Shown here: one piece after another, positions 22,841 to 36,650 of the stretch
Numbering within the stretch: the first letter of the stretch is position 1
Layout of the letters: every line of letters begins with the position of its first letter
Assembly: GCF_000321225.1 (NCBI RefSeq)
Contig: NW_004450660.1
Coordinates: 688,787-752,786, forward strand
Origin: Odobenus rosmarus divergens
Taxonomy: Eukaryota > Chordata > Mammalia > Carnivora > Odobenidae
Reading direction: 5' to 3'
Length of the DNA stretch: 64,000 nucleotides
Program-made: the position numbers and the translations under genes
The notes under the pieces: generated by a model
Seen by the model: only the letters and a program-made list of their open reading frames with translations
What the model was told of the DNA's origin: nothing
Database searches by the model: none

Positions 22841-25339
22841 GGAAAAGGAAAGATCATGAGAAGCTTGTGATGAGGATTAGGGCACAGCTTCAAACCACCT
22901 CAGCTTGTTATCCTTACATATAACGCTCATGCCCATGCCTTACTCGGGGTTTGTATAGCTGTGTAATAGTCAAACTAGGCCAAAGTGAAAGAAAATGATA
23001 TTCTAGGCTTCTAAAAGTTCGTCATGAAGGCCCCCATGGGTTTTAGATGTAGGTAACTAACTAAGCATTCGTAAATTCCAGTCAGTTAGACCTATTACCT
23101 TTGGGAACAGCCCCCTAGAGCCCCGTATTTGTAAATCTATCTCCTATATCTCACTCATACAAATTCTTACTACTTTTCAAAATTTTAAGTAGTCCAACAG
23201 ATGATATTTTTAGATGATTGCTAAATTATGATATGTCCCTTTTGTATTATTGGAGGTTAAGTAAAAGAACTTAAGCTTATTTTAAGAATATATAATTGAT
23301 GAAAAATTCTTCTGGAACACCAAAATTAAAACAGAGGTTAGAAGGTCTTCCAGCAAAACCACACATCAGCCTCCCTCTCAAGCATCAATTACGCTGTGTG
23401 GTCTCATTACCAGACAAGTCTCAGCTCAAAGGCAACTCTAAGGAGAGCACTACAGTAAAAGACTCTAAAGGCTGCACTTGGTACCATATGGGCTTCTCCG
23501 CTGACATGGCTTCGGTCTGTATTCCAGATTGGAGAGTCATAAATGGTGACTGGTTCTAAATGCAATGTGTTTTCTTTTCAGTTTTGTAGGATGTGCATGC
23601 ATTTTGCTACGGCTCTAAAAAACAAAAACAGGCATTTCCAGACGTATCATCCTATAGCCATAAAATACCATTTAATCAAAAGCTTGCTTGTGCTACATGA
23701 AAAGGAAGTACACAAAACCATGCAGTGTGAAGGTTTGAGGGTGAGTTCTTTAATTTTGTTGAAGGAGGAATTGATTTTGCAGTTACAGAAAAAATTAAGG
23801 GATAGAACAATCCTGGTCAGAAAAAAAGCAAAACTATGGATTTTGTAGTGAAACACATTCTACCATAACTGATTGTCAGCAGGAAGGTTCTGAGAGCACA
23901 TTAAAGGAAAAGGGCTGGGAAAACACAGAGAAAAGTAATTCCATAATTCTCTCTCAAGCTGTGCACAAAGACGAGGACTGGACACTCACAGCCTGGTGTT
24001 ACCATGATTCTCCAAGAGGCTCGTGGGCAAAGACACCAGCCAGCTAGTTCTCCTGGCCTTGAACTAGAAGGTACACTTCTGTCGAGTACTACAGGGCTGC
24101 TGCTACTTGTTACAAAATGACAATTAATTAATTCATTAATTAACCAAAATGAAGGTGATTACAGAGAACTCAGATGTGGGCATGAAAAACTGCCTCGCTT
24201 TAGAAGAGATGACAGGGAGATTATCCCCTATTTACATAGCACAATGGGAGCAAAGTAATGAACTTTCATAATCGCTGTTTCTAGATACACATTTTACTAG
24301 ACCATCTATATTTTTATATTGAAAATAAAATGCAAACAAACTATTACTAGGAAAGGATCAGGGTGTAAATATTGTATATCCTAAAATCGAAGGAAAGCTA
24401 ATACTATTCTAAGTATGTACATTTTCATAACCATAGAGAGGAATGATGTTATAATACATTACATGAATCTTGAAGATCAAATGTTTTAAAGATCAGCTCA
24501 AATACATCATTTTAAAATTTATCTTATCGCTTAATTATGTTCATTGTTGTACAACTAAAGAGTTATTACAAATAAAATTTTTATAATCTGCATTTTATCT
24601 AATAAATCATGTAACACAGTTAGTCATTGAGCCTCTATTTAGTCAACATGGACCCAATAACCCAAGTTCTGGGCATAGTAAGTGCTTAATATAATTTTGT
24701 TGTTAGGAATTTATATCAAGAAAGAAAATCTGAAGTGGGTTACTTTAGTGATCACTTTATTGCTCTTAGTCGTTCTCTGATGGATAAGAAGTCTATTAAA
24801 TAGCCCTAGATTTTGCACAACACAAACGGCTGTCAGGCCACCCTTGGCCATTTATTATTTTCATCCATTAAAATAATTCCAGTCATGACGACATCCTGTG
24901 GGATTAGGACCTTAGTGGGAAAGAAGATCTTCAAAAGGTGAAGTTTTCAGCATTGGGCTCCTCATAAGAACAATATATTAAGAATGAAAAGTTAGAACTA
25001 GTGTGGAGAAAATGGACCCAGAGGGTAAAATGAGGAGTAGGGAGTGGTCCTCCCAGCAGTGCTCCCATACCTCACACTAGCTTTCTTTCATCTTGCTTTG
25101 ACACCCCCCACTGCAGCATCATTGTTATCTAGAGACTGAGCCAATGCATGCTGACAGCCATGTGTGGGTTGCCTAATTACAGTAACCTCAGATTTGGCCA
25201 CTTGGTAGCCAATTTTCTCTTTATGAAGGAAGGTCTACTAATGATTTACATAATCATCATCATCATTATTAATACCTCAAAGGCAACCCCACCCAGAAAT
25301 GCTGGGAACTGGTGGGACAGGACATGGGTGGGGCCAGTG
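22841..25339. other. Unassigned sequence upstream of ACTBL2
   Basis: Repeat-poor. An AATT-rich patch at 24121-24145 and an (ATC)n patch at 25251-25268 are the only simple repeats. A 101-codon lysine-rich frame (23543-23848) has no recognised domain. This is where distal ACTBL2 regulatory DNA would lie, but I see no specific element. Confidence 0.5.
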
Positions 25340-25345
25340 TGTACC

Positions 25346-26627
<1,282 letters not shown>

Positions 26628-27136
26628 ATGGTCTTCATGCTAATAGGTTTACATTTTTTCCTTTTCTAGGTCATAGTGATGGTACTGCTTTTATCCACTT
26701 TCCATTGAGTCAAGATAAATACTCTGCTCTTGCTAGTGTAGAACCAGCAAACTGATCTCCATTAGAGTATTGTGGGCTCCTGCCCAGCTAACTACATCTT
26801 GACCTTTATCAACTCAAGGAGAATTCTGATTCCATATTCTATTTTCTTCACCTATAGAGTTCAAAGAAATGTTGTCCTGCTTAAATGAAAATGAGTGACC
26901 AGGAGTAAAATCATGAGAAATGTCATTTCAGAATGGATAACTAGCACTTCCAAGCTTTAAAAACTAGTTCGTGCTTTAAATATTTAACAATAAGCTATGT
27001 AACCCTATAAAAATGTGTATGTTGGCAAACATGTCTTACTAGTCAGTATTTTTGTTTTGTTTTTCTCCTTTGTATAGAGATAATGAATTATATGGATCAA
27101 TAATATCCATATATACATAAGCACCAGGGAAATAAA
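26628..27136 (+). promoter_or_regulatory. Candidate ACTBL2 3'UTR ending at first canonical poly(A) signal
   Basis: After the TGA at 26625-26627 the sequence becomes AT-rich. The first AATAAA on this strand is at 27131-27136, about 500 nt downstream. It is the simplest 3' end for the transcript. A later ATTAAA at 28484-28489 followed by an A14 run could be an alternative end. Confidence 0.4.
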
Positions 27137-27419
27137 ATATTATATCTTACAAGACACTGACAAATCTGGCTGTCTAAACAGCTAAATGGAAATTTTTTAA
27201 CTCCCCAACAGTCACTGTTTTAGTAGGTACATATTTTAATTGTTTCCCTTATTAAATAAGCATAATGAAACAGCTAATATTCCATTAATGTTGTTTATAA
27301 ATCAACTAAATTTTCAGCTCAGAGTGGAGTTCTGCTGGTGAAACACATATTTTAATGTCTAACTTAATGAATTTCATTCCACTTGTAAAACAGCAAAACT
27401 ACCGATAATGCCTAACTTT
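27137..27419. other. Unassigned AT-rich sequence downstream of ACTBL2
   Basis: Nothing recognised. Confidence 0.5.
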
Positions 27420-27433
27420 TAAAATAGAAACGT

Positions 27434-27570
27434 TGGGGCACCTGGGTGGCTCAGTCAGTTAAGTGTCCAATTCTTGAGTTCAGCTCAGGTCATGAACTCA
27501 GAGTTGTGACATTAAGCCCCGAGACAAGTCTGCTGGAGATTCTCTCTCACACTCTCAAATAAGTAAATAA
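27434..27570 (+). mobile_element. SINEC (Can-SINE), short diverged copy
   Basis: Head gggcacctgggtggctcagt, reduced CT body (tctctctcacactctc), short A-rich tail. Duplication taaaatagaaacgt (27420-27433) / taaaatagaaatgt (27571-27584), one mismatch. Confidence 0.9.
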
Positions 27571-27584
27571 TAAAATAGAAATGT

Positions 27585-29754
27585 AATATCAAATTAATGT
27601 CATCATGCTATGGTTTGATAAAGAAAATTTTATTTCTATTTCTTAGCATTACACATCTTGAATAATTTCTGTAGTCCATAATTTGCGTATTTCTCTAATC
27701 AAGGATTTCACTATGGGAAAGCATAGTTACAGCTTCTTGCTAAGTTATAAATTCTAACACCAGGATAGTAATTCCAATTTTGTTCTTTGAAAGATTAGAA
27801 TAATTCTGCTTTATTATGTCCAGTAACTACAAATACTTCTTCATGCAGAGTATCTCTAAGATACTGACATGTTAGAAAATACTAGTGTATCTTCCTACAA
27901 TCTCTAAAAATTTTTAATGAACCCAATGATGATTTTCAACCAATCTAAAGGACCAGTATATTTATTTCAATCTATTCTATGATTTCTGATTATCTGAATA
28001 ACAGAGTTATTTATATCTTTCAGGGTTTTTTTCTGAAAAATTAAAATATTTTGGGGCATTGCTTACTAAGGCATTATCACATTCTCAGGAAAGAGTAATT
28101 TCTTCTTTTTTCCTTTTAGTTGGGAAGTTGATACTTGTATTTTAAAAGTCTAAGTTGGAGTCTGTAAGCATTTTTTCTTAAGACAAAACTGTTAAAGAAT
28201 TTACTTATTCCTTATTTCCTTTATCTGACAACACAATTTTTAAAAAATGCTTTTAACCAAAACTAATCTCCAAAGGGACCTTATTTTATAAAACTTGAAG
28301 TTTCCTTTCTCCTTCAATTAATTTTAAATAAATTAAAATTACTTCATACTTGCATGTCCTGTTATTTCCTCTCAATCCTTCCTAAAGAAATGTAGAACAA
28401 TCCAGAGAGGATCACTTTTTATATGTGTAACCTATTCATCTGTATGTTATAATTTTGCACCTGGTACTTGTGACCATGTAAACATTAAAAGGCAATTAAA
28501 AAAAAAAAAAAGATGGCTAGTCAGATAAGGTTATAAATTCCTTGTAATCTCAATTAAAAAGTTGGGTTTTGGTGAATGAACTAGTCTTCAGGTAATTAGT
28601 AGGCAGAGGTAATGGCAATAATAATATCTATCATAATATACACTGCAACACTTTCCATTTGCAGAGTAGTTCTCACAAACACTCTGACCTACATTCCCAA
28701 TTACCAGAAAAAACATACCTCAGCACACACAGAAAATTTATGAGACAGGTAAGGTGAACTTCCAAGAGAGAACTATTGAGCCCTGAATCACCAGATGAAA
28801 ATACAAATTCTATAATGCAAACAAAAATTTAAACCTAGGGTCTTTGGATATTCTCCTGTTTATCAACATTGACTGGCTAATGGATGAATTTAATGAGGCA
28901 ACATTCCATCTCACAACTTCACATTATAGAGTCAATGCCATCTATTTAGATAATATAACTGACTTGTTTTCCACCAGTAGTTCACCAGGAGGGACAACTC
29001 AGAGGTAACCTTCACAAATGAATTTCGTACCATTGTGATTCCCACTCTAACCCTGAGTAGCAGTCTAGGGCTGGAGTTGCACCACAATTCCCACCTCCCA
29101 CACAAAATCCATTACTTCCTACTCACAGATAACATTTTCCTGAAAGCATACATGATCCAAAGTCAATATCGACACTACTCTTCCCTAACTTTCAGATGTG
29201 CTTATTTTTCAGTAGTGAGATAAAGCCATGCTAGGATGCAGGCTGAGCCTTACATTCACAATTCTGAGAATTTACAGAAGGGGTTAGACATGAGTATTAC
29301 ATTTTTCAGATAATCAAAGAATAATCCTTTGAGGTGACAAGGGCCTTACTATATTTATTCACTCGTTTTGTAACTATAAATTCAATGTCATATGCCATAC
29401 TTTACTAGAAACATGTTTCAAGAACCTTGGGAAATTAACAATTGAGTAGTGGGGGAAAACTATGTGCAGGAGAAAGTCATATGATCTCGGGGTGGCTCCT
29501 AGTCTAAACTCAGTCCAAGGTACTAAGTACTATGAGAATTCAAATAAGGACAGTTCAAGCCAGGCGATCAAAGAATGGTTCACCGAGTAGAGGGAGTCAC
29601 TGAGTTAAGTCTTAAAGCACATATGAGTTGTACTGAACATAAACACTCATCTTAGATGGCTCTGGCACCATTATGATCACTGGTTGGTAGGGGATTAATT
29701 CTTATTTTGAATGTTTCCATTGGACTATGCTAGAACCTGTAAAGAAGCACATAT
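27585..29754. other. Unassigned AT-rich, repeat-poor sequence
   Basis: No recognised gene or element. An A14 run at 28498-28511 follows ATTAAA at 28484-28489 (see findings). Confidence 0.5.
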
Positions 29755-29904
29755 CCTTTAAGGCTCAATTCAACTGTCACCTCTTCTACAGAGGCTTTTC
29801 TAGGCTTCCTTCCCTCTTTTGCAAAAAGAAGAAGAAGAAGAAGAAGAAGAAGAAGAAGAAGAAGAAGAAGAAGAAAAGAAAGAAAGAAAGAAAGAAGAAA
29901 GAAA

Positions 29905-29964
<60 letters not shown>

Positions 29965-30180
29965 GTGACAAGCTACTCCTTTGAGCTCCCACTGTATCAT
30001 TTTCATGCCTTTGGCATTGCACATATAACATGTATCCACACTCTCCCACTCTTACCCATCAACGAGCACCTGGAGGTCAGAGACAGGGACAATATTTATC
30101 TACCTGTGAAGCTTCTAGGATTTTCCTAGTACCCAGAACATAGTACTAACTCAATAAATATGGTTGGAATAAATAAACTA
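29755..30180 (+). mobile_element. L2 3' fragment interrupted by a purine microsatellite
   Basis: Left: 'caattcaactgtcacctctt', 'acagaggcttttctaggctt'. Right: 'cacctggaggtcagagacag', 'agtacccagaacatagtact', 'caataaatatggttggaat'. This is the L2 3' end, with the GAA/GAAA tract in the middle. Confidence 0.65.
29823..29965 (+). repeat. (GAA)n-(GAAA)n polypurine microsatellite
   Basis: 143 nt of unbroken purine. It starts with 16 uninterrupted GAA units (29828-29875), then mixed GAAA and GAA units. Lysine-rich and serine/phenylalanine-rich open frames across it are artefacts. Confidence 0.97.
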
Positions 30181-30501
30181 GTGAATTCATGGATTCTGAT
30201 GTACATCGTTAACAACATGGTTCTACCTTATCTGTTTCTTACCACCCTAGTCTCAGCACTTTGTCTGCTAGTGTCTGCCACTTTTGTTGGTGTTATCTTT
30301 CCTGTGAGGCATATTTTCTCTTTTTTCTTTCTTCCTCTCCTCTTTTTCCTTTCCCATCAACTTCTCCCATGCTTCTCAATATGCAGATCAGTATTTTTAA
30401 AGTTTTTCTTGTCAATAAAAGTTTCCTATTCCTCTGAATGGTCAAAGCATTAGTCAACTTTATCTCTACGTGCTAACTATATAGCTGCTGACATTTTAGC
30501 C
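30181..30501. other. Unassigned sequence
   Basis: Nothing recognised between the two purine tracts. A 97-codon hydrophobic frame has no domain. Confidence 0.5.
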
Positions 30502-30628
30502 AAAAAAAAAGAGAGAGAGAGAAAGAGAGGGAAGGAAGGAAGGGAGGAAGGGAAGGAGAGAGGGAAAAAGGAAAGGAGGGAAGGAAGGGAAGGGGAGAGA
30601 AAGGGAGGGAGGGAGGGAAGGAAGGAAG
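30502..30628 (+). repeat. (GGAA/GGGA)n polypurine tract
   Basis: 127 nt with no pyrimidine: A9, (GA)n, then GGAA/GGGA/GAAG units. Confidence 0.97.
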
Positions 30629-33619
30629 CCCTTCAGTGAATATAATAGTATATTCAGCTCTTCTAATCTACTTGCATTCTTGCTGATATTTTTCTCTTGT
30701 TTTCTAAGCTCCAAATCGCTCCAGAATTGAGTTTTAGGCATCTGACTCCCTAATAACGCAAACACTATAATATATTGAAATGTTTTTCTGGTAACTATTC
30801 ACAGGCTCCTTCCAGAATTTACAAAAGATTCCTTTCAAAAAACGCTTTTTGAAGTTAGAAGCTAAGCATGTGGTTTGCCCAATACTGCTTCCAGATGTTG
30901 ATAAGTACAGTTGGAATGTCTTTAGGGATATATATGTACATATCAGTAGAGAGACCGCTCATTAAAATTAATTGATACTTTAAGACTTCCTTTTTAAATA
31001 TGAAAGGACCTGTCTGAACTATAGCTGTCATTTTTTTAAAGCTAACACCATAAGTAATAAAGACTATAGAGCCTCCATGAGTGGCCTGCTTTGTTTTTCA
31101 TCCCATTCCAAATATGCTGTCCTAACAACCTTATAATTTTTGGGTTCAGTTAAATCCAGGCAACAGATGTGCTAGTATGAGATGATGGATGACAGATATT
31201 TTATCTAGGCAACACCCTAACACCACTTGAAAAATAAAAATCTTCTTTAATTGGCTATTTGACAACATGTACGTCAAAAGCCAAGTTGTTCTCTACGGAA
31301 TTAGGAATGAGGCATTTCTAACCATATACATCCCATGTGAGACAGTGTCTGGTGAATGAAGGAGAAGATACACAGGCCCATCAAGAGGGATTAAAATTCC
31401 TGCTCATATCCCCTTCATGAGTATATTACGGTTAAGAGAAGTCTTTCCTAGCTATTTTATAGGTTGGGGTGAACAGAAAAAGCGAGACACTAACGTGGTA
31501 TTTTAACTCCATGGCTCCTACATGTTCTTCATGACCCACTCACAATGTCCCCGGATATCATTCTCTCTTCTTTTAATTGAGAAATAGTAGCTACTCAACA
31601 TTGTTTATTTTTTCCATTTCTGGATAATGAAGGAAAAGCTGGCCTCACCAGTGAAGACAAAGTTATCTTCACCAGTGGGAATGCTGGGATCTTCTAGAGC
31701 AATCCACAGTGTTTATGGTTCATAAATGGAAGGTTTCCATGGAAATATCAGCTTTTTCTAAATCTCCAGTTACCAGAGTGATTTAGCAGTTTATTGTATG
31801 TGAAATCTATAACTTCTAGGTAATGAGGTGGTGAAATGCTAGAAGAAATATAGAACATGCCCTTATGTATTATAAAAATGGCACTAGTCAATGATGAGAA
31901 TCAAAACATTACATCCTTGGCTGAATAGCCAACTTTATCAAAATGGAAGAAATTATCTGCAGCAAAAACAAATACAAAATGTACAACTTTTTAAATTTCT
32001 ATGGACTCAGGGAAACAAAATTTGGAGCAGAGAAAATTATATCAACGAAAAAGAAGGAAATAATAAAATAACAATTAAAAGACCATTCTTCCCCTTTACC
32101 TGGTCTTGGTGCTACTTTATTAATGTTTGATACTAGGTATGCCATTTAGTGATTTTTTTCTAATCAGCCAAAATTACAAATAATAAAAAACAAAATTATA
32201 AATCACTATGGTAGTATGAAATATGAATCAACAAACCTTTGCAACAACTGGTATAGTGGGGAAAAGGAAGAAAGGAAGAGAAGGAGCTGAGACTATAAAT
32301 GACTCCCACCACAAAGTTTAAACCATCCCCAATTTGAGTTGTGAATACTTCCATATTGGAGTCACTGTGGCCAGTCGGTTTGACCGCTCTTCAAACATGG
32401 GCCCCACAGAGGGACTCTTACCACGCACAAAGTCAGGTACACAGGGTAGGTACAGCAGACACGAACTGTTTCATTTGGTTTTTGTCTTGATTTTTAGCTG
32501 ACCAGTAACTGAATGCTCCTTTATTTTAGCAAGAATTCCCTTTTGTGTGGATACTGGTGAGAGGCAAGGCCCAGGCTCATACTCATTCATTAGCACCTAC
32601 AGCTTAAGCTGTCTATCAGAGTTCCATCTTGAGATTTTGACACTTGGAACCTGAGAAAGTGACCCAAAAATGCAAGAACTCTTGAGAAATTATTCACAGC
32701 CTCAGTGACATAGGGAAGCCATCAATGGCTATGGATGGTCCCATGGTAAGAATCCTAAACAGGCTATTACTTTGCCATGACTACAGCTAATTTTCTTATT
32801 TTCTAAACTCTTTACTTAGTTTCTGTCCATTTTCCAGGAAAGGAATTTGTTATCTCATCATCCTTCCAAAAATGTCTTTCCTGGCTGAAGCTATCTAACG
32901 TCAATTTCTCTTACTTGAAATCAAGCATGTTGATTGAAACATATTTTGATATCAGGGAATGAAACTGCAGGTTATAGACCCTTAAAGAAATGGGCAAATT
33001 AGGACTGGTCATCTGGCCTGATTTCAGGCCAAAGGCAGTAAAAATCCCACTAATGTTCAGTAAAGAGAATCTTGCAGCTCATGGCAAACTATGGAGAAAT
33101 AGTTCACTAAAATATTCCCTGGAATCACTTAAAATGTAGTGCTTTTTGAAGACAAGGTTGTGGAGGACCAGACTTTTCCTGTCGTGGAACAATATAAAAG
33201 ATATGAGTAATTCTGTGTGGATGAGTGGATGGCTTCTTCTGTTGGCTCCAGCCAGTTTTAAAGAAAGAACAACAAACTCAAATCACTAGATAGATATATC
33301 AAAGCACAAACTAAGCTAAAAAAATCTTTGTCTCATAGAGACATAAGACTGAAGTACCTAACTAACCAATCCCAATGATTGAATTCATACATTCAGTAGG
33401 CCTCTCAAGTAAAATTTGAGCAATAATGGAAAAGAATGGGACCCCCTAACAATTGGAGTGGAGTTTTTAGGATTTGAGAACTTGGAGGCCCCAAATATCC
33501 AGCCACGCCCCATTGTAGTCAAAGCAACCTATTTTCTTCATCCAGTGAGGCCTTTATCATTTGGTTGCACAGACATGAATGAAACAGCCTTAACTGACGG
33601 AGGTAGCTGGAAAGGAAAA
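30629..33619. other. Unassigned, repeat-poor sequence
   Basis: No gene or confident repeat recognised over 3 kb. Confidence 0.5.
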
Positions 33620-34110
33620 GCTACTTTTATCAGTTAGGGTTCTTATAGGTAACATATAGAATACCCAAAGGATTTCAACTGAAGAGAATTTAATCTAAAA
33701 CTATTTACAGAGGTCTGGGAAGGATTAAGGAAGCACTAAGGATGATGAGGCAACCAATGCTAGCACCAAGAGGAAGCCATCATTATCACTAAGCCCAAAG
33801 GAGCAAGGAAACAGAACGGTGTGACCAGAACCAATGAGAGCTGTCAGGCAAGAGGACCACCCAATAGGAACTACAGTTATAGAAGAATACAGTCCCTGGC
33901 AAAAGAAGAAAGATTTGGGAAAATAAAAACTCTAAACTCTCCTCCCCTTCACTCCCCAGGATCCTCTGTCTCCCACTGATCTAAACCAATAAAAAGCCAA
34001 AGGTCATGGGAGGCCAGGTGATGTAATCCTTAGAGGTTAGCCTATGACAGCACACAGCAAGACAGAGAAGATAAAGAATAGATAGGAAGGAGCAAACGCT
34101 CTACAACCAG
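33620..34110 (+). repeat. Probable old interspersed repeat, family unresolved
   Basis: Starts like a repeat terminus (atcagttagggttcttatag). It continues 'ggtctgggaaggattaagga', 'aggaagccatcattatcact', 'cacccaataggaactacag', 'aggccaggtgatgtaatcct', which recall a common mammalian repeat whose name I cannot fix. Confidence 0.4.
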
Positions 34111-36434
34111 CACACCAATTCTTTCACCCCACACCAGTCACTCCTACTATTTCTAGACCTAGAGTCAGAGGCCAACATGACTGAGGGTGCTCACTTCTGA
34201 AGTCAAAATCTAGAGGAAAAAGCTTACATGCAAGAAAAAGGAATTCTATGACTTTGCTAGTCTCTTTAGAGAAAAATCTTGGAAATCTGTGTACAAAGGG
34301 TGCTCTACTCTTTGCAAAGAGAAAAATCTGATATAAACAGTGCCATGCTAAGGAGGGAAAAACATAGTTTTACATCAGGCTGAAGTTATACTTATGAATT
34401 TTCCTAGTGAGGGTACTTGATTTGATGTGATAGCTTTAATAGTTGGGGGGTGGCTCTAGCTGTGGCCACAATAACTGATGGAAGCATGGACTAAGTAGTG
34501 GACCCTATTAGATGGAGTTGGGATCCTAGAAATTCCATACTGTAATATAGAGGTAGGAGTCAAAAGATTTCACAAGATAGGAATAACAGAGTAGACTGAT
34601 CATAAGCTCTCCCCAATTACATTCCTCTAGAAAACCTAGAGAATTCACCTTTCCCCAAGCCCTTGAGAAATACTTTGGAATGGAACCTACAGCCTCACTG
34701 AACAATTCCTATCTGGTGTGTTGTTCAATGGGGCACATTTCCTGGGTTTTCAGATAAGGACCTACACCAAGGGAAGAATGACTGTGGAATGAAGGTGACA
34801 TGCTTCACATGAATTCACTGGGCAGATGGAATAGAATTTCAGTTAAAAGCGAACATTTGCTTGGAACTTTTAAAGCATCAACCACTCACATCGGTAAAGT
34901 CTGTTCTCTTTGAAAATACAGTGTGAGAAATTTTTGACATTTGAAATTTTTATTTCCAGCCCCAGCAATATTAAGGCTTACAGCTTGAGAAAGGAAACAC
35001 ATGCTTTAAAATGTGATGAAATATCAGGCCATTCCAGGGAATATGCTTGAGTAACTTAATATAACTCTAACAAGACTTAAGAGTAGAGATAACCCAAAGG
35101 ATTCATCTTCTTCCAAAGGAAAATCTGCAGTATTTCCACTAAGTCCTTGTTTAATTCTTTCATAAACTGACCAATTATACATTGGCAACACTAATAAGAT
35201 GAGGTATAACATATTTAGCTATATTTATTTCAAAAAATAAAGAAAAAATGGCATAAAAAAGAAAAAATGGCATAAATAAGCACTCTTATGTAGAATCTTT
35301 CTAGAAAGGCTAATAGGACTACCCACTAAAAAAAATCAAATCTATTAAAACTAAGAAATAACTCAACCCTTCATGATTAGGCTTGAATTTAAATAACAAA
35401 ACAGATTGAACACTTCAAACTGAAAAGGAAAATTCCAAGGAAATTATATAAAACAGGTTGACACTATATGAAACTCTTGAGTTTTCAATAAAAAACCAGA
35501 TCAACATTATCATTTCAATTCACTAAGTACAGACAATTCCAAAAATGATTTAGTCTTTGCTCCTGGATTTATGATGGAACTTCCCACTTCTTATACTTGC
35601 TAAGTGATTTGAAAAATCTCATCACAATACTTCCTTAGAAATCTCAGACAGGGACACATTGTATCTCTCAGTTCTGAGTCAATATATACATCTGTCCAAT
35701 CCAGCAAGACATTCCATGTCCTTGGCTAGAATAGTAAGAAGAGAAATTGAAGAGAAAATGAAATTGACTTCTGGTGGCTTCTCTACCCTCCCATATGGAG
35801 TGCATACAAATGTGCTCTGACTCCTTCATCTGGCTTCCTAAAAGAGTCTTAGAATTTCAATAAATCCAGAATAATACAAAACACACATTTCAGAAAAGTG
35901 GAGACCTATTTCTAAAGCCTCTGAGTTTGCTCCAAATCACAAGGCAAGCTGTAAACAACTGGGCAGCTCCCTTTAATTATGTGTGCCATATGTGTTCCTA
36001 GCATTTAATGACTTCTTTTTCACAAGAGCTTCTATGCCTTTTAGAATGACTGCACATTGTATTAAAACATCTAATGTTAGCTCTTGGTTTTTTGGTTTCA
36101 AAACCAGACTGCAACCAGGAAAGACAAAGTAAACTCAAACAGGTAGTAATACAAGTTATTCAAAAAGACTGAACACTGACAAATGTAGTGCTACTCAGTA
36201 ACTAGGTTACTAGGTTACGAACCTGCGGTCAAGAAGTCATGTTGGAACCAACTCTTCCTCACGCCTTGAGGAAATGAAGGAAGGCATCATAGCTATCTGT
36301 CTATCTAGCCACCAGCAGTGACTCCCTCCAAGGATCTGGGGTAAATCCGAGGCCAGGACTGATAAGCACTAAGACGTGAGGAACACACACATTATTGGTC
36401 CTACCTTGAACCACTTGCTGAGTGAGGAAGAGTA
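34111..36434. other. Unassigned, repeat-poor sequence
   Basis: No gene recognised. A small tandem repeat (17-bp unit agaaaaaatggcataaa, period 19) is at 35241-35276. Confidence 0.5.
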
Positions 36435-36650
36435 GCAAGTAGACTCTTGGGTGAGACCCACTCCTCACTGTGTGGGTTCGGACATGTAAATTAACCTCCG
36501 CAGAACTCAGGTTCCTCATCTGTAAGCTAAATCTAATAGTAGAACCTATCTCATAGGATTACTGGGCTGATTCAAGGAAATCGCATGCTACAAGTGTGAG
36601 CACCGTGCCGGGCACACAGGTAAAAGGATATGGATGCTATTTATTAATGA
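36435..36650 (+). mobile_element. MIR SINE
   Basis: Order matches MIR: 'gtgtgggttcggacatgtaa', 'ctccgcagaactcaggttcc', tcatctgtaagcta, 'acctatctcataggattact', 'gagcaccgtgccgggcacac'. Confidence 0.75.

Noticed and set aside
23543..23848. 101-codon Lys-rich frame
   Set aside because: No known domain; overlaps an antisense open frame, and no splice or promoter context is convincing.
29727..29984. Lysine-rich 85-codon frame and its Ser/Phe-rich antisense partners
   Set aside because: Direct translation of the GAA/GAAA microsatellite.
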